Source of the DNA: Anaspis maculata
Lineage: Eukaryota; Arthropoda; Insecta; Coleoptera; Scraptiidae
NCBI GenBank assembly: GCA_949128115.1
Contig: OX421962.1
Location: 39,703,745 to 39,767,744, forward strand
Length of the DNA stretch: 64,000 bases
Direction: 5' to 3'
Shown here: positions 35,302-46,961 of the stretch, one piece after another
Position numbering within the stretch: the first letter of the stretch is position 1
How the letters are laid out: each line of letters opens with the position of its first letter
Translations under genes and position numbers: made by a program
Notes under the pieces: generated by a model
What the model was told of the DNA's origin: nothing
The model's input: the letters and a program-made list of their open reading frames with translations, nothing else
Databases searched by the model: none

Positions 35302-36934
35302 ATCTAACAAACATGAAATGAATTATTGACTTGAATGATGAAATGATTCATGTAAGGTCATGCGAGCCTTTTCTAGCGTCACAGTATGCGAGAAACATCA
35401 TGGTTTGTTGCACCAGTACCACTGCAACCTATAAGCTTTGAACTCGCCTAGCTGTTGCAGTTTTCACAACTTCCATGTTTTCCTCCCAATTTCGAGATAA
35501 CGGAGGTGGAAAGCACGTCGTCTCTTTCTCCCTTAAACGTGACCAAATCTTTTAGATAATAACATTTTCGATACCTGTGACCCAAAGTTAGTCGAAAACG
35601 AGTACTAACTATCTTGTTGCATAATAGGTCATCAGAGGATCATAACTAAAGTTGCGTTGCTAGAGTGGAAAACTCTGACATTTCTATTGTAAGACACCTA
35701 TTTTTTACAACAATGGCCACAACAGTCGGTTGTGTTTTATTTACCTTTGTGTGTAAAATTATTATGCACAGTTACTGACAAGGTGCAATTTCTCTCCGTG
35801 ACAAATTACGAATCTGTCAACATCCAAACGGTGAGTTCTTCTCACAGGGCATATACCTACTTATTTACTGTAGATTGATTGTGCTCATGTAAATAATCAA
35901 ACATGAGAACCTCAGCATTGCTTATACAGAGTAGACGGTTGAAGTTGTCTGCGCTAATACGCGGCAGGGGCCTCGCTGGTGGTTCCATTGCACGATCGGT
36001 ATTAGAGTGGTTCTGTGTGGCTGGATCAGGAGCTTTGTGCGTAGTCTCCACTGGCTCGATTGCACAAATTGGCACAGGGTCAGATTATTTTTATCGGAGG
36101 TGATCACTCGATGTAGACAAACCAAGAATGAATTATAATCACGCTTGATACACGTGATGTGGTATTTGGAATAGGTGCCATTGCACTGTTGAAGCCACAT
36201 TGCACTTTTCATCATCACGGTCTTTACCGACTTTGGCTGGGCGAAGTCGCGTATTTAGTAAAGCTGAGTGGAATATTGTTTTAGAGTCATATTGATTCAA
36301 GACTGAGACGAATTCAACTGAATTGACCTGGAATTGACTTGAAAATTGACCTGGAATTGACTGAGGTCAATTCATGAGAGTAGCGTTATGGTCACACCCG
36401 TTTTTATCTTTTCAGAACCAGATGACCATGACCAAACTGTCGCCTTCCACTTGCTTTAAAGATTGTCAGTTGGATTGTTTCATTGATTTGTGAAGTTGAT
36501 TGTTGATGAAATCAGACGTGAATTTAGATCATTGTTTCACTTTTCATTTTGAGTAACTAGACGCCCTTTCGGTATTGCCTGACGAACAGTAATTTATCCT
36601 CCTACCTGATCACCTGAACCTTGATGAGTTTCAGGTAGCTCTAGAAGAAAACAGCCCATGCCCAAAAAGGTTAAATCACAAGAATTTTGAGGCCAGTTCA
36701 CATCGCTGTTCATTTGAATCAAACGATTCAGAAACATTGTTTTCCATAATCTACTTGTTTCATGAGAGATTTCGGTAAGTAAAATGGGTGGGTAAAAAGT
36801 GGACGTCCTGCTAAAACTACATATCCTCCAACAATTTTTGGCCATTTTTTGCCAAGCTTTGCGTTCGGGAAACATTGTACGCAGTCACCATCATTGATTT
36901 TTTTTTTGAAAATGGATTTTCAATATATTGGTAT
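35302..36934. other. Non-coding DNA, no gene recognised
   Basis: Open frames of up to 98 codons overlap on both strands near 35857-36218 with no motif. Short direct repeats of 'GAATTGAC(C/T)TG' lie near 36312-36366. Nothing else is evident. Confidence 0.45.
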
Positions 36935-36942
36935 GTTGTGCC

Positions 36943-38061
36943 CAGGGCTGGGCGGTATTTGAAATACAAGTATTTGAAATACGTATTCAAAATACATTTG
37001 AGTATTTTGTATTTTGTATTTAAATACATTTGACTGAGGAGTATTTGTATTTTGTATTTCGGGATGGTTCAGGCAGTATTTTGTATTTTGTATTTGAAAT
37101 ACATTTTTCGGGAAAGTATTTTGATTTTCAAAATACAAAATACATTTGTTTCCCACGCTCTGTAGTCTGTTTCGGCTGAGATTGTTTTGGTAATACCATT
37201 GTATAACTATTACTAGTAGGTCAGCCTCGAATTTGGGATTTTGTCGCTAGATGTCGCCTAGAGCAATTAGCTCGCAACAAATTATCAGCGCATATGAGAA
37301 AAATTAAAATTTCTGTACCAAACCATCAACATTTATCAGTAAGTTGGGCGCCACGTTGAAATTTAAAGACAGCGTGATTTATAACTAATTTGAGCGACCA
37401 AACGACAAATGCTGAACACGCCACCTGCCCGTGCTTTCCGAAAATTGCACAATTTGAACGGCGGCTGGCCTACTAGGAGTAGTTATACAATGGTAATACT
37501 ATACTTTACCCTATTGCCATTTCTTGCGTTCGCACACTATCTAGGATCGTTCGATTACTTCTTTTGCGTTTTACTGGTGGCTGCATCCTGTCAGTCACGA
37601 GAAGTTCCATGTCGGATGTCGGACAATATTTTGGAAAAGCTGGTTGTCAAAGGAAGTAACATTTGTGATTTTGAAGAATTGATAAATGAAGTTATGAATA
37701 GGTCGAATATGAAGTTTTCTCCACTTCCTGTTTGTCTTATTTGTCTTTTTATAGTTCATAATAATTCACCTATTGTTGCGACTAAATCAATCCAAAGTGT
37801 TTCCATTGAAATCCTTGCATTTCCCGTTTTTTTTTTAACAAAATTGTTTGAATACGTTTGTATTTTGTATTTGGTATTTTGAAATACCTCGGTTGTATTT
37901 TGTATCTTGGAATTTCTGGGTTTTCCAAAATACGTATTTTGTATTTTGTATTTTGAAGACATATCAAGAAGTAGTTTGTATTTTGTATTCCGACTATCTT
38001 GGATCATGTATTTTGTATTTTGTATTTAAATACATTTTTCAAAGTATTTTGTCCAGCCCTG
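36943..38061. mobile_element. Non-autonomous hAT-type element with 8-bp target duplication
   Basis: The termini are CAGGGCTGGGCGGTATTT on the left and AAAGTATTTTGTCCAGCCCTG on the right. The 8-bp sequence GTTGTGCC lies exactly outside both ends (36935-36942 and 38062-38069), the mark of a hAT insertion. Both ends are padded with A/T arrays built from GTATTTTGTATTT and AAATACAAAATACA, about 200 bases each, in inverted orientation. The middle is not hAT transposase. The 157-codon open frame at 37409-37882 runs across the nested element and the array and has no recognisable domain. A second MITE (37197-37492) sits inside. Confidence 0.9.
37197..37492. mobile_element. MITE nested inside the hAT element
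   Basis: The ends are CATTGTATAACTATTACTAG and, inverted, CATTGTATAACTACTCCTAG; further inner homology reaches AGTAGG(T/C)CAGCC. Direct repeats GTAATAC lie at 37190-37196 and 37493-37499. The 7-8-bp duplication fits a hAT-like or related transposase. The interior is non-coding and AT-rich. Its position means that it inserted after the host hAT element was already in place. Confidence 0.8.
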
Positions 38062-38069
38062 GTTGTGCC

Positions 38070-41000
38070 CCTGTGTAACTCTGCATAATAAATGTGTTGA
38101 GTTTTCGACCCGAGATTGAGCCGGAAACTGATTTGGAGAACCAAAAATTGAAAAACTGTTGGACAATGGATAAAGGGGCAATACTTTTGTGCCCCCCTAT
38201 ATTTACCATTTATTCTCGCGCATCATAAACTTCCTAAATCACTTCCCTAACAATCTCTATGCGGTCTGTGTGGTATCACACCAATTGCTAGTTGCAAATT
38301 ACACAGCCACAAATTGTAATTCTGCATGACATGCTGTCACATTATAACCACCACACCATATACTTCCATCTCGAGGTGTAGCAATTCGCCGACGTTCCGT
38401 AAGGAGTAATCCTTGCCGCACAATGTTCTCACCTTTCGGCGCTATAGTGCCGAAGTGCAATCCACTGCATTCTCTCAGCTCTCTTCGCATTGTGGCGGAC
38501 CACTGCTGGCAAAGCCGGCCGCTCGCCGAGGAATCATCGGAATTTAGTGATCCGCAAACTTTGTCTGACACGGAAGCGCCGTTGAGAAGCTCGGCAGTCG
38601 CTGATCTCTGATGATGAATTAAAACTGCACGTTTCCCTCGATTTCTTTTCACTGCGCTTTCCAGAAGTTCAAAGAGTCCTGGTGCTGCACCAGCATCGAG
38701 TGCGCCTACCTGCCTATGCACAAAGACCGTGTATGGATATCAGTTGAGTGCACTTAAAACGCGAATAAGGTGGCATAAAGGAGCACGGTTGTGTGCGTCG
38801 GCAGTGTCGCAAGCCGGCAGCCCCGGGGCTGGCTAATAATTAGTGTCGCGTCATTGTATTCCGGGACACGCGGATTCCCAAGAGAGAAGAAAGGAGTGTA
38901 CTGGTGGAGTCGTTAGACCTTCACCCTACTCCTCTAATGAACTCGCTTTCCAGGACGACGTGCTGAAGTACGCTTCTCACTTTCGAATGCGCCTTGGCTT
39001 TGCCTTACTCCCAGTGTTGTAGTACAGAGCAGGAATGGAAGTGGTGGTGTGTGTGTGAGTGAGTGTGTCCATCCACTCCATGCATATTTGGCTTGCCGAC
39101 GGTGTGCGGCTCTGCGGCTCTCTGGTAGGCATGTACCCATCGACTTAATTAATTCCAACCGAAACTTGACATTGGGCGGAACAGACACATTATTGCTAAC
39201 GACCTGCAGGGATCACTCCGCCGGCGAGATCCTAATCACCAGACTTCTGGGCGCGGTTTTTCGCAGTGTGCTGCAATTAGGGGAGAAATACACTCAAAAT
39301 ACAAAAGAGCACTTACTTCTGACTCCTTGCAATTTGTATCGGGGATGATGACGACGGCAAGACCTATCTGGCTTTTTTGGCCGGTGCCAATACAATAGAA
39401 TGATTCCTGATACAACATCAGCTTGATTGTTCCTGTTCGATAATTTCACACATGCTTGTCCTATGAGACCTCCCCAGTGCCAAAGACTTGATGGCCATAG
39501 CAGTTGTAGAGTAATTTCCAAGTTTAAGCCGCATGGGATGTCAACACTCACTACCAGTACAGTGCGCAACTGCGCAGCTGTTATAGAGAGCGCAGAACTG
39601 CACCTTGGGACTGACAATGTTGCACGCGTAGCTTTCATAGAAATTAGTTCAGGAGTTCGCAAGCAACTAGATAAAATTTTAATTCACAGCTTGCACGACT
39701 GAGACTGAAGTGGCATAAGTTGCTAAATGAAATTGGGTCGGATAAAGAACGCAACAACAAAATTACAAAATCTAATTTAGTCAACTCTGAATTCCGATAC
39801 CTAGTTCGATTTTCACTAAATATTAGGTACCTACCCGGCGTAAAGGGAAAACTGTTTTGGAATTAATCCCCAGCCCATTACAGTAATATCGTGCTTGACT
39901 GTTGAATTTATTTGACATAATTATCGAGCTTGAGTGCAGCACATTTGTTTTTGAATTATCAATCAATACTGCATTGGTGCGGTCTTTCAGAGTTCCGAGC
40001 ACAATCAAAATATATATACGTATACGTAAACCACACCGAATGAGCGCACAGCACAGGGGATAGTTTGTTTTTGCAGTTCGCCAACTTTGAATATCCATTT
40101 CTCCACTGGGAATGCAGTTATTCTTTCTGAAATGAATCAGCCAAATCCATTAGGCGCGGACTTTGAAATCTTGTTCGTTTCTTTCACAAAGATTCACAAT
40201 GTCAACACCCGTGCGGTGATTCCAAAAGCCTTTTGTTACGTTTGATTGAAAACAAAGTCACATCGATCAAGGATGCGGTTCAACAAATTGTTGCTTCTCT
40301 TGTGCGTGATTGCATACTGAGCCCAATTGTATCGGTATCTTCACAAGCGCACGCCAAAGGCGAAAGCACCGCCTTGAGCGGACCAACCGAAAAACCGGTC
40401 GAAACAGACGCCGGACGTTTTGCTTCTTCTGCGAGTAAATATTGTCGGAAGCTGCAAAGCCCACCGGCGATATGCAGAATGTCTCGAGATCCGGCAAAAA
40501 GCACGTCCTGAAGCGCGCCGGCATATCGGGCGACTCTAGATTCTCAGGTAAACTGTCCCTGATGCTGCGGAACGACGTAACGAATGTTTCATCCGGAACG
40601 GAGCAGAGATCCTCCACACATCCCCCGCTTACCGGGGGTCGGTTTGCGCACACCTTCAGCCCGACTAAATGCCGCCCCGATTGAAAATTGAAAATGTTCG
40701 CAGGCGGATTTCGGTAAGCTTATCTGTAAACAGCAGGTCGTTGTGCCACGGACATGCGAGCTTATCCCTGTTCAGATTGAGGGGGCCCTGTTTGTCTATG
40801 ATCGACCACTTTATCAAATCATAAAATGTGTCACTGCACAAAGCACCATGGTGTCGTCCTAAGGGATCTGTTGGGCAAGTTTTTTGTCAGGGGATGCGCG
40901 ATGATATCATTTGTGTAAGGTGTAAAGGTGTTGTGTTAGTGCCACCACATTGTATCAAGCAATTTTTGATGTGGAACTTCTATTCTCGCGCCTAGATCAC

Positions 41001-41671
41001 AACTAACGCAGAACCACACATGGGAGTGAATTCGGTTCATGGCATCAGTGGATGTAACGAAGGCGTGTAACGTTATTGTCAGTCCTTGGGGCGACCAGTG
41101 TCGTCCTAGAAAATACGAGAGTAAGCTGTTGCGGCGCTCAATTCTATTCTTCACTGTTAGTATTCTTTTACCGCTTGCATTGTGTTTCAAGTACAACAGC
41201 TTCCATCATAAACTAAAATTTGATTTCATCGATAAATTCTAACTCACGGTAGTTTCATTTGAAACCGAAAATGATTAATTTATTTTCGTAATGCGTGTCG
41301 CCGACACTGGATTCCTCTACTTGGTGTTGTGCAGAGGTGTTGTGGTGCGGGTGGCCCGACAGGAATGGTTCTCGACTTGGCTAAAAGTTATCATTGTATC
41401 CATTGTGTGGCGCGGGGGGTGGATCACGGATCCAAAATTTGTACACCATAATACCAAAGCTTGTATTACCAGTATTAATTTGCACATAATACCGATAATA
41501 CCGAAAATACTGAGAATAATACCAATAATACTGGAAAGTGGAAATAATATCAGATAATATTATTTATATCAATAATATCGCTATTGGAACCAAAAATCGT
41601 TTCTTTCGATATTTTGTGAACCATTCGACCGATTTGGCTCAAATTTTACACAGACAGTCTTAAATTATTGA
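38070..41671. other. Non-coding or undetermined DNA with two GC-richer open stretches
   Basis: Two GC-richer patches carry open frames without recognisable domains: 38299-38721 (140 codons, minus) and 40233-40690 (overlapping plus and minus frames of 80-128 codons). At 40545 there is CAG followed by GTAAAC, a fair splice donor. The second patch could be a host exon, but the frames on the two strands are equally open and no acceptor is clear. An AATACCGATAAT-like simple stretch lies near 41480-41575. Confidence 0.35.
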
Positions 41672-41679
41672 CTCATGAG

Positions 41680-41980
41680 TAGGGCTGGGCGATTATGAGA
41701 TTCTATAATCGATAATCGATTATAAAAAAAAATAATGTATTACTTCGATTAATCGATTATTTCATTTATTTCAAAATCGATTAATCGATTATTTTGAAAA
41801 AAATCAATCGATTTTATTCGATTATGTAATCGATTATCCACAATCGAATAATCGATTAATTTATCGTTTATTCATAATCGACTACCTAATTGAATAATCG
41901 ATTGATCGGGATTTTCGATTAATCGATGATTTTTTTGTATGCTAAAATAATCGATTAAACAAATGTATTGCCCAGCGCTA
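41680..41980. mobile_element. hAT-type MITE packed with AATCGATTA motifs
   Basis: The left end TAGGGCTGGGCGATTAT and right end, inverted, TAGCGCTGGGCAATACATT are flanked by exact 8-bp duplications CTCATGAG (41672-41679 and 41981-41988). The length of 301 bp leaves room only for the ends and an interior made almost entirely of ATCGATTA/TAATCGAT words, which are self-complementary. The end sequence AGGGCTGGGC is shared with the element at 36943-38061, so one transposase family may have moved both. No coding content. Confidence 0.9.
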
Positions 41981-41988
41981 CTCATGAG

Positions 41989-43410
41989 CTGCTTATAACG
42001 TATTTCTTCAAGACACTCCAGTGTCCAACTTGAAAAAAAAAACTGCTGTAATTCACGAGACATTCCGTGAAATTCGGACCACATCAGTCAAACGGTAATT
42101 TTCTGGTGAAAAGTTGATGGTTAGGGAGTTTTATAAGCAGGTAATATTTCAACCAGCTTTTGAAGCGCCTATTTGCGAAATTGCGCTGCCTGGCAATAGC
42201 CTAACCTCGAGCCAAACATGGGACGATGGTATAGCGTGAAGCATACCACTCCAGTTGAGTGATAATTTGACTGCGACAACGCATAGCGCGACCAAAATTT
42301 GAATGGGAGGCCGCCGGTTGGTAGTGCCAGTGGGAGAGCCGCTAGCGGATCTCTTCTGATTGGCGGCCTTATTGTGATTGGAGAAGATAATATCGTAGGG
42401 ACTCTAGAACCACGTAGTTACCGCAAATCACATTCACGAGGTACATACCCACGTTAATACCTATGTATTTTATTTTTTTTGATTTTTTCATTGAAAATTG
42501 ATACGGAGTTCTCCAAACGACATTCTTATACTTCATGAAGATTATTAGATTGCCATGCTGTGCCTACCAGACACAGTTTCCACCGTGCTGTAATATAACG
42601 GGGAAAATCGTACAGTAAGAAAATCCGTCACGATGTCACATTCGCATAATTATTATGTGTACCTTGGACGGACGGACCTCGTCGGCTCACCGGCATCGCA
42701 GGAAGATAAAATAAAATAATAATAAAAATTATTATTATATTATAGGTACTTTATGGAGAATGTTATTGATGAAAATATATAGATATTTATTGTATTAGGG
42801 GTATAAGTAAGACTTCATGTGACGGAGATGGAAGTTGAGGCGCCGAGCACAGCGAGAAAAAAACAAAAAATGTCTAATCGTGAAAAAATCATGTCGAAAG
42901 TATTCTGCCCTTCAAGTGACCCATAATAATGATAATGATACCGTTAGGGAGCGGAGCGGGGGTACGAAAAGAACACCTCTTCGAACGTTGTTTGCTAATT
43001 GATTCATCCTATAGAAGTTCCGCTTTTTTTTTTTAACTTGTATCCAAACGAAACGATTGTCAGAATTTAAGCTACTTATTATTACACCCCTGCGTTAACT
43101 ATTTCTCTAAAAAATTTCTCATTTCTCTAAAAGTCGAACATCTCACTATGGGGGCAGTAATCCAACTTGGGTCTATCTCTGCTTCTCTTCATTTCCATCT
43201 CCGCTTCGAGTATTTCTCGAACTAGTCCTGAGTGTCTCGCAGAAGGTGTCTTGCATACATTTTTTCAACGTCTTTACAACACGTTGTCAGAGTTGTTATT
43301 GACGGACATTATATACTTTTGGAATTGAAAGAGTATATTATTACACGAGTTTCATAAGACATAGTATTGTCACATGACTGGTTTTGGGGCACGACGAGCT
43401 TGCGAGGAGG
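41989..43410. other. Non-coding DNA, no gene recognised
   Basis: Only short frames. An AATAAT/ATTATT simple stretch lies near 42708-42748 and a T run near 43025-43034. No element ends could be drawn. Confidence 0.5.
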
Positions 43411-43540
43411 AAACTCCAGAGGTCGGACGTGGAAAATAGCGATAGCCGGTGAGGCGGTGGAAACTCCAGCGGTGGAACGTGGAAAATAGCGATAGCCGGT
43501 GGGGCAATAGAAACTCCAGCGGTGAAACGTGGAGCATCCA
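43411..43540. repeat. 50-bp minisatellite, about 2.6 copies
   Basis: AAACTCCAG recurs at 43411, 43461 and 43511, exactly 50 bases apart, followed each time by GGT(C/G)G(A)ACGTGGA; the first two copies continue AAATAGCGATAGCCGGT. Copies differ at only a few positions, so the duplication is recent. Confidence 0.9.
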
Positions 43541-45117
43541 GCAGCATTGTTGGTACGAATTCGGCGACAGAAAAGAACGAGTTTTCCGCTCGAAACGATT
43601 TATATAGCTTCCGCTTATCGTCGAAAAACTTCACTGAAAAACACGAGCCTGAACGATCCAGAGCTGGCGGGAATCCTTACGAGCTTGATGGATCAATAAG
43701 ACTATAAACAAATACTGGAATATGTCACTGGAATGGAACAGTCGCGACGACAGCTTTCGGGGACTTCCCAGGAGTTTTTACGGGAGCTTGTTAATCAGTA
43801 CCTAGTTTTCTAGGTAGGTACGCAGTACGCATTAAAAGATATTTCATCAAAGTGATTGTACCCAATTGGCATTCCAGTTATTGAAAAACCCTAAACAGAT
43901 TCTTCACGATAACTTTAGTAGCATAGCCTCTTTCTTGACTTAACCTCATAAACGGAACGAAGGTGCATGGATTCATTTATCGCGAATAACTAATTCAAAT
44001 TTTGAACGAATTGAATTAAACAAAGCTGGCGATATCATTTGGAAAACGGTCCGAATTAACTAATTAGACTAATGGATGTAGGTAGGTTTAAAGAGCTGGG
44101 AATCTAAATAATGTGTTTAGTTCGATGCGTCTAAGTAATTAACAATTCACACTACACGCCGAATTCAGAGCAATGCCGGTGCGAGACAGCAACACACACA
44201 CACAGACATTCACAGCGGCATCGACTGAAGTTGATGTGAAGGTTTCTGTACCTACATAGCGTTAGGGATCATTCAGGAGGAACCAGAGGCGGCCGCAATA
44301 TTGTTTTCCTTCTGGTTGACATTCTGGATGAACATCTGTCACATCGAACAAAAGAGCACAGGCATTTCGTTACTTTGAAATTATATAGCAGATGCGGAAT
44401 ATTGCCCAAGGAAAACCTGCACGGCGCGGTAAAATGGAGCTGGATATTATACTGGAACCCGCACATTTCCATTTATATTTTTTGTTTTCTTATTTATATC
44501 GAAAAATTATTCGGCCCGGTTGTAGTACAAGATGTCGAGCACCTATAAGAGTAACTTAGATTATTTCGTACATTCTAAGTGTGGTACACTTGACCAACAT
44601 TATCCTATTGGGGATAATGTGACACAACACAACAATGCCGATAAATTTTCATTTCGTTATGGAAGGGCGTTCCAGAGTTGTTAAGGCTAAGGGATATATA
44701 ATCTTTAAGTGTGGACAAAAAGAGTCAAATGAGGTCTGCAGTTACAGTTTTCCACCATTTTCCAGTCGGGTGTTATAAATTTTCAAAATTTCTTCTAGCC
44801 GTTGTCACCCGAAAGGGCCTCTCACTCGTATTTTGATCAGGACGCTCTCGCTTTGGATGCAGGACTTCTTTCAAAAATTCATTTCTGCTCGAGGATCCAC
44901 TTTTTTTGAAAAGTTCCGACCATGGTGGTTCTGACTGATACTGAAAGTATAGATTGGATTGAGCGTCGTGCAGACCCGTTTTCAAAATTTACACGGTTCC
45001 GGTTTTTCGACGGTAATTTTTTAAAAATGAAATTCGCACATTTCGTGAATTTAAAAAAACTACAGTGGAAATCTCGACATGCGGTGAGCCCCAGGGGAAT
45101 AAAAGTTGAGGTTATGC
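43541..45117. other. Non-coding DNA, no gene recognised
   Basis: Short frames without domains. A CA run lies near 44192-44203. From about 44770 the sequence becomes rich in AAAATTT and TTTTCAAAA words that continue through the palindromic elements to the right. Confidence 0.5.
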
Positions 45118-45476
45118 TTAAGGACGGCATTTCCTGGTGTTTTTTTCTTTAAACGTGAGTTTCATGAGAACCAGTGGAGTAAGAGACCTGAAAAAAAAGA
45201 GTAAACTAAAATCCAGAATGAAAATTAATAAGCATTTAAAAATTTCAAATTTCGAAAAACTCAATTTTTTTTTTCAAAATTTTTATATTTTTTCCAAAAA
45301 AAGTCCCTCATTCTCTTGGCAGCCCAGATTTGAATAACTCTTTTTTTTCCTACATTTTTAGCTGCTCATATTTGGCAGGAACTCACGCCACAAGAATCTA
45401 TCTCTTTCTCTTTCGCTCTGCAGCTAATCCGCAGTCTGTTTCAGCAATTTTTTATGCTAGGAAATGCCGTCCTTAA
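45118..45476. mobile_element. TTAA-bounded TIR element
   Basis: The left end TTAAGGACGGCATTTCCT and right end AGGAAATGCCGTCCTTAA are a perfect 18-base inverted pair 359 bases apart. TTAA at both ends suggests a piggyBac-like target. The interior is A/T-rich and non-coding. Its right TTAA is shared with the next element. The element at 50111-50449 starts with the same TTAAGGACGG. Confidence 0.8.
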
Positions 45477-46012
45477 GGGGTTTCTGATGCGTTCAAAAAA
45501 GACGGGGATCGGTATTATTTTATTTTTTCGTCAAGAAGAAACTCTTCCAAAAAAAATGTACGGGCATTGCTATCAAATTTTAAAAATTTAATTTTGATTT
45601 TCCAAAAATTCATAAACTAGATAGTATCGACAATGCATATTCCCTCAAGGACGTCGCATGCCAAATTTGAACTTTTTATTTTTAAAAAAAAGGTACCAAA
45701 AATGATTTCTCGTAGACATGAAAAAGTGAATAGAAATCATTTTTAGTACCTTTTTTGAAAATAAAAAGTTCAAATTTAGTATGCAACTTCCTTGAAGAAA
45801 GATGCATTTTCGATGCTATTTGGTTTTTGTATTTTCAAAAATCAAAATCAAAAATTTTCACAATTTTTTCGAAATTTTCAAAATTTGAAAGCAATGCCCG
45901 TACAGTTTCTTTTTGAAAGAGTTTCCACTAGACGAAAAAAATTGAATAGAACCGATTCCCGTCCACATTTTTAGTCGCATCCACATTTTTAGTCGCATCA
46001 GAACCCCCTTGA
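45473..46012. mobile_element. 540-bp near-continuous palindrome (foldback)
   Basis: The left end TTAAGGGGTTTCTGATGCG is matched by the inverted right end CGCATCAGAACCCCCTTGA. Homology continues inward through GACGGG.ATCGG, AAGAAACTCTT and ACGGGCATTGC on the left. The innermost pair is GAACTTTTTATTTT...GGTACCAAAAATGATTTCT with its inverse, around a loop of about 20 bases near 45715-45735. No coding content. It abuts the element at 45118-45476, sharing TTAA at 45473-45476. Confidence 0.8.
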
Positions 46013-46469
46013 GTTTAGTTTGAAAAAACTGCAAATTTTCCAACGTTCAATCCCGTGAACAGATTTTCACCTTTTTTTTTAAGAATATGTGACTGGTTTT
46101 TGAACATTTTTCTACAATTTTTTTTACAATTTCCTGGAAATTTTCTTGTTGGAAATGTAAACCTGGCCTGGGTTATCGAGACCGGACTTGGTTGATGCTT
46201 ACAGTGAATCCTTGATTGACGATTCTAACAATAAGATGATCTGGAGAAAGACTTAGAGGTTTTCCCGGAAAATTCAAATTTTCCTGACAAAATTTTTCAT
46301 TTCCTGCAAATTATTTTCAATCTTTCTCACTAATTCTAGCTTTCTACCCAAAGGAACGTTTCGAACAAAATCCTCATAGGTTCCTGGATACTAGTCGGGA
46401 AAGTTTTGGGATGACACAACCAATTCTTTGGCGTGGGAACCGCGGTATAGTTGTAGAAAGGTGAGGTAC
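46013..46469. other. Non-coding DNA, no gene recognised
   Basis: AT-rich sequence with TTTTCC and AAATTT words and no open frame of note. Confidence 0.55.
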
Positions 46470-46961
46470 TGTTACGAGTAGCGATTACCGTGCATTCTGG
46501 AGCACAAATGATCTTTCTAAACTGATCCTATCAGGTCGCAAGTGCGAAGCTCTAGACATTTCAAGAATATACACGATGGCTTAGCGAATTAAATTTACCT
46601 GGCGACTTCAACAATTTACGTGGCGACTTTGGCGGAAGTGCCGACAACGCGAATCGCACGCGAAAGGTGTGATATTATTTGGGAGTCGCCTAGAGACCGT
46701 ATGCAGGGTCACTGGAATTTACTGAAGGACCGATGGAACATTTGAGATTGATAGTTGGAGCTATATAAGCTATATAGATCCTCGGTCTACGGGTAGTATT
46801 GAATTCAAGAGCAATAGCGAACGGGAAGCGAGTAGTACCAGCGATATTCCCAAGTAAATAAATATTGGCGTGTATTTATTGTAGTACGCAGTAATAAACC
46901 GTGTGTGTTTTAAAAAGAATCGTCTCAATTGTAAACGAACCTAAACGCGAAATACGTGACA
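46470..46961 (+). mobile_element. Solo LTR, ~492 bp
   Basis: It starts TGTTACGAGTAGCG and ends ACGCGAAATACGTGACA, giving TG...CA termini. A TATA-like CTATATAAGCTATATAG lies at 46761-46777, and AATAAA lies at 46857 and 46893, in LTR order. It is the same family as the reversed copy at 33236-33745, matching in the 3' ~110 bases. Flanking 4-mers are GTAC and GTTT, so no clean target duplication remains; mutation or rearrangement is possible. No gag or pol region is attached on either side. Confidence 0.75.

Noticed and set aside
37409..37882. 157-codon plus-strand open frame
   Set aside because: It spans the edge of a nested MITE and runs into the hAT motif array, with no recognisable domain, so it is a chance frame.
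38299..38721. 140-codon minus-strand open frame
   Set aside because: No domain, and an open frame also exists on the plus strand in the same GC-rich patch. An exon cannot be excluded but is not supported.
33236..46961. Full-length LTR retrotransposon between the 33-kb and 46-kb LTRs
   Set aside because: The two LTRs are in opposite orientation, the 33-kb copy has its own target duplication, and no gag or pol lies between.
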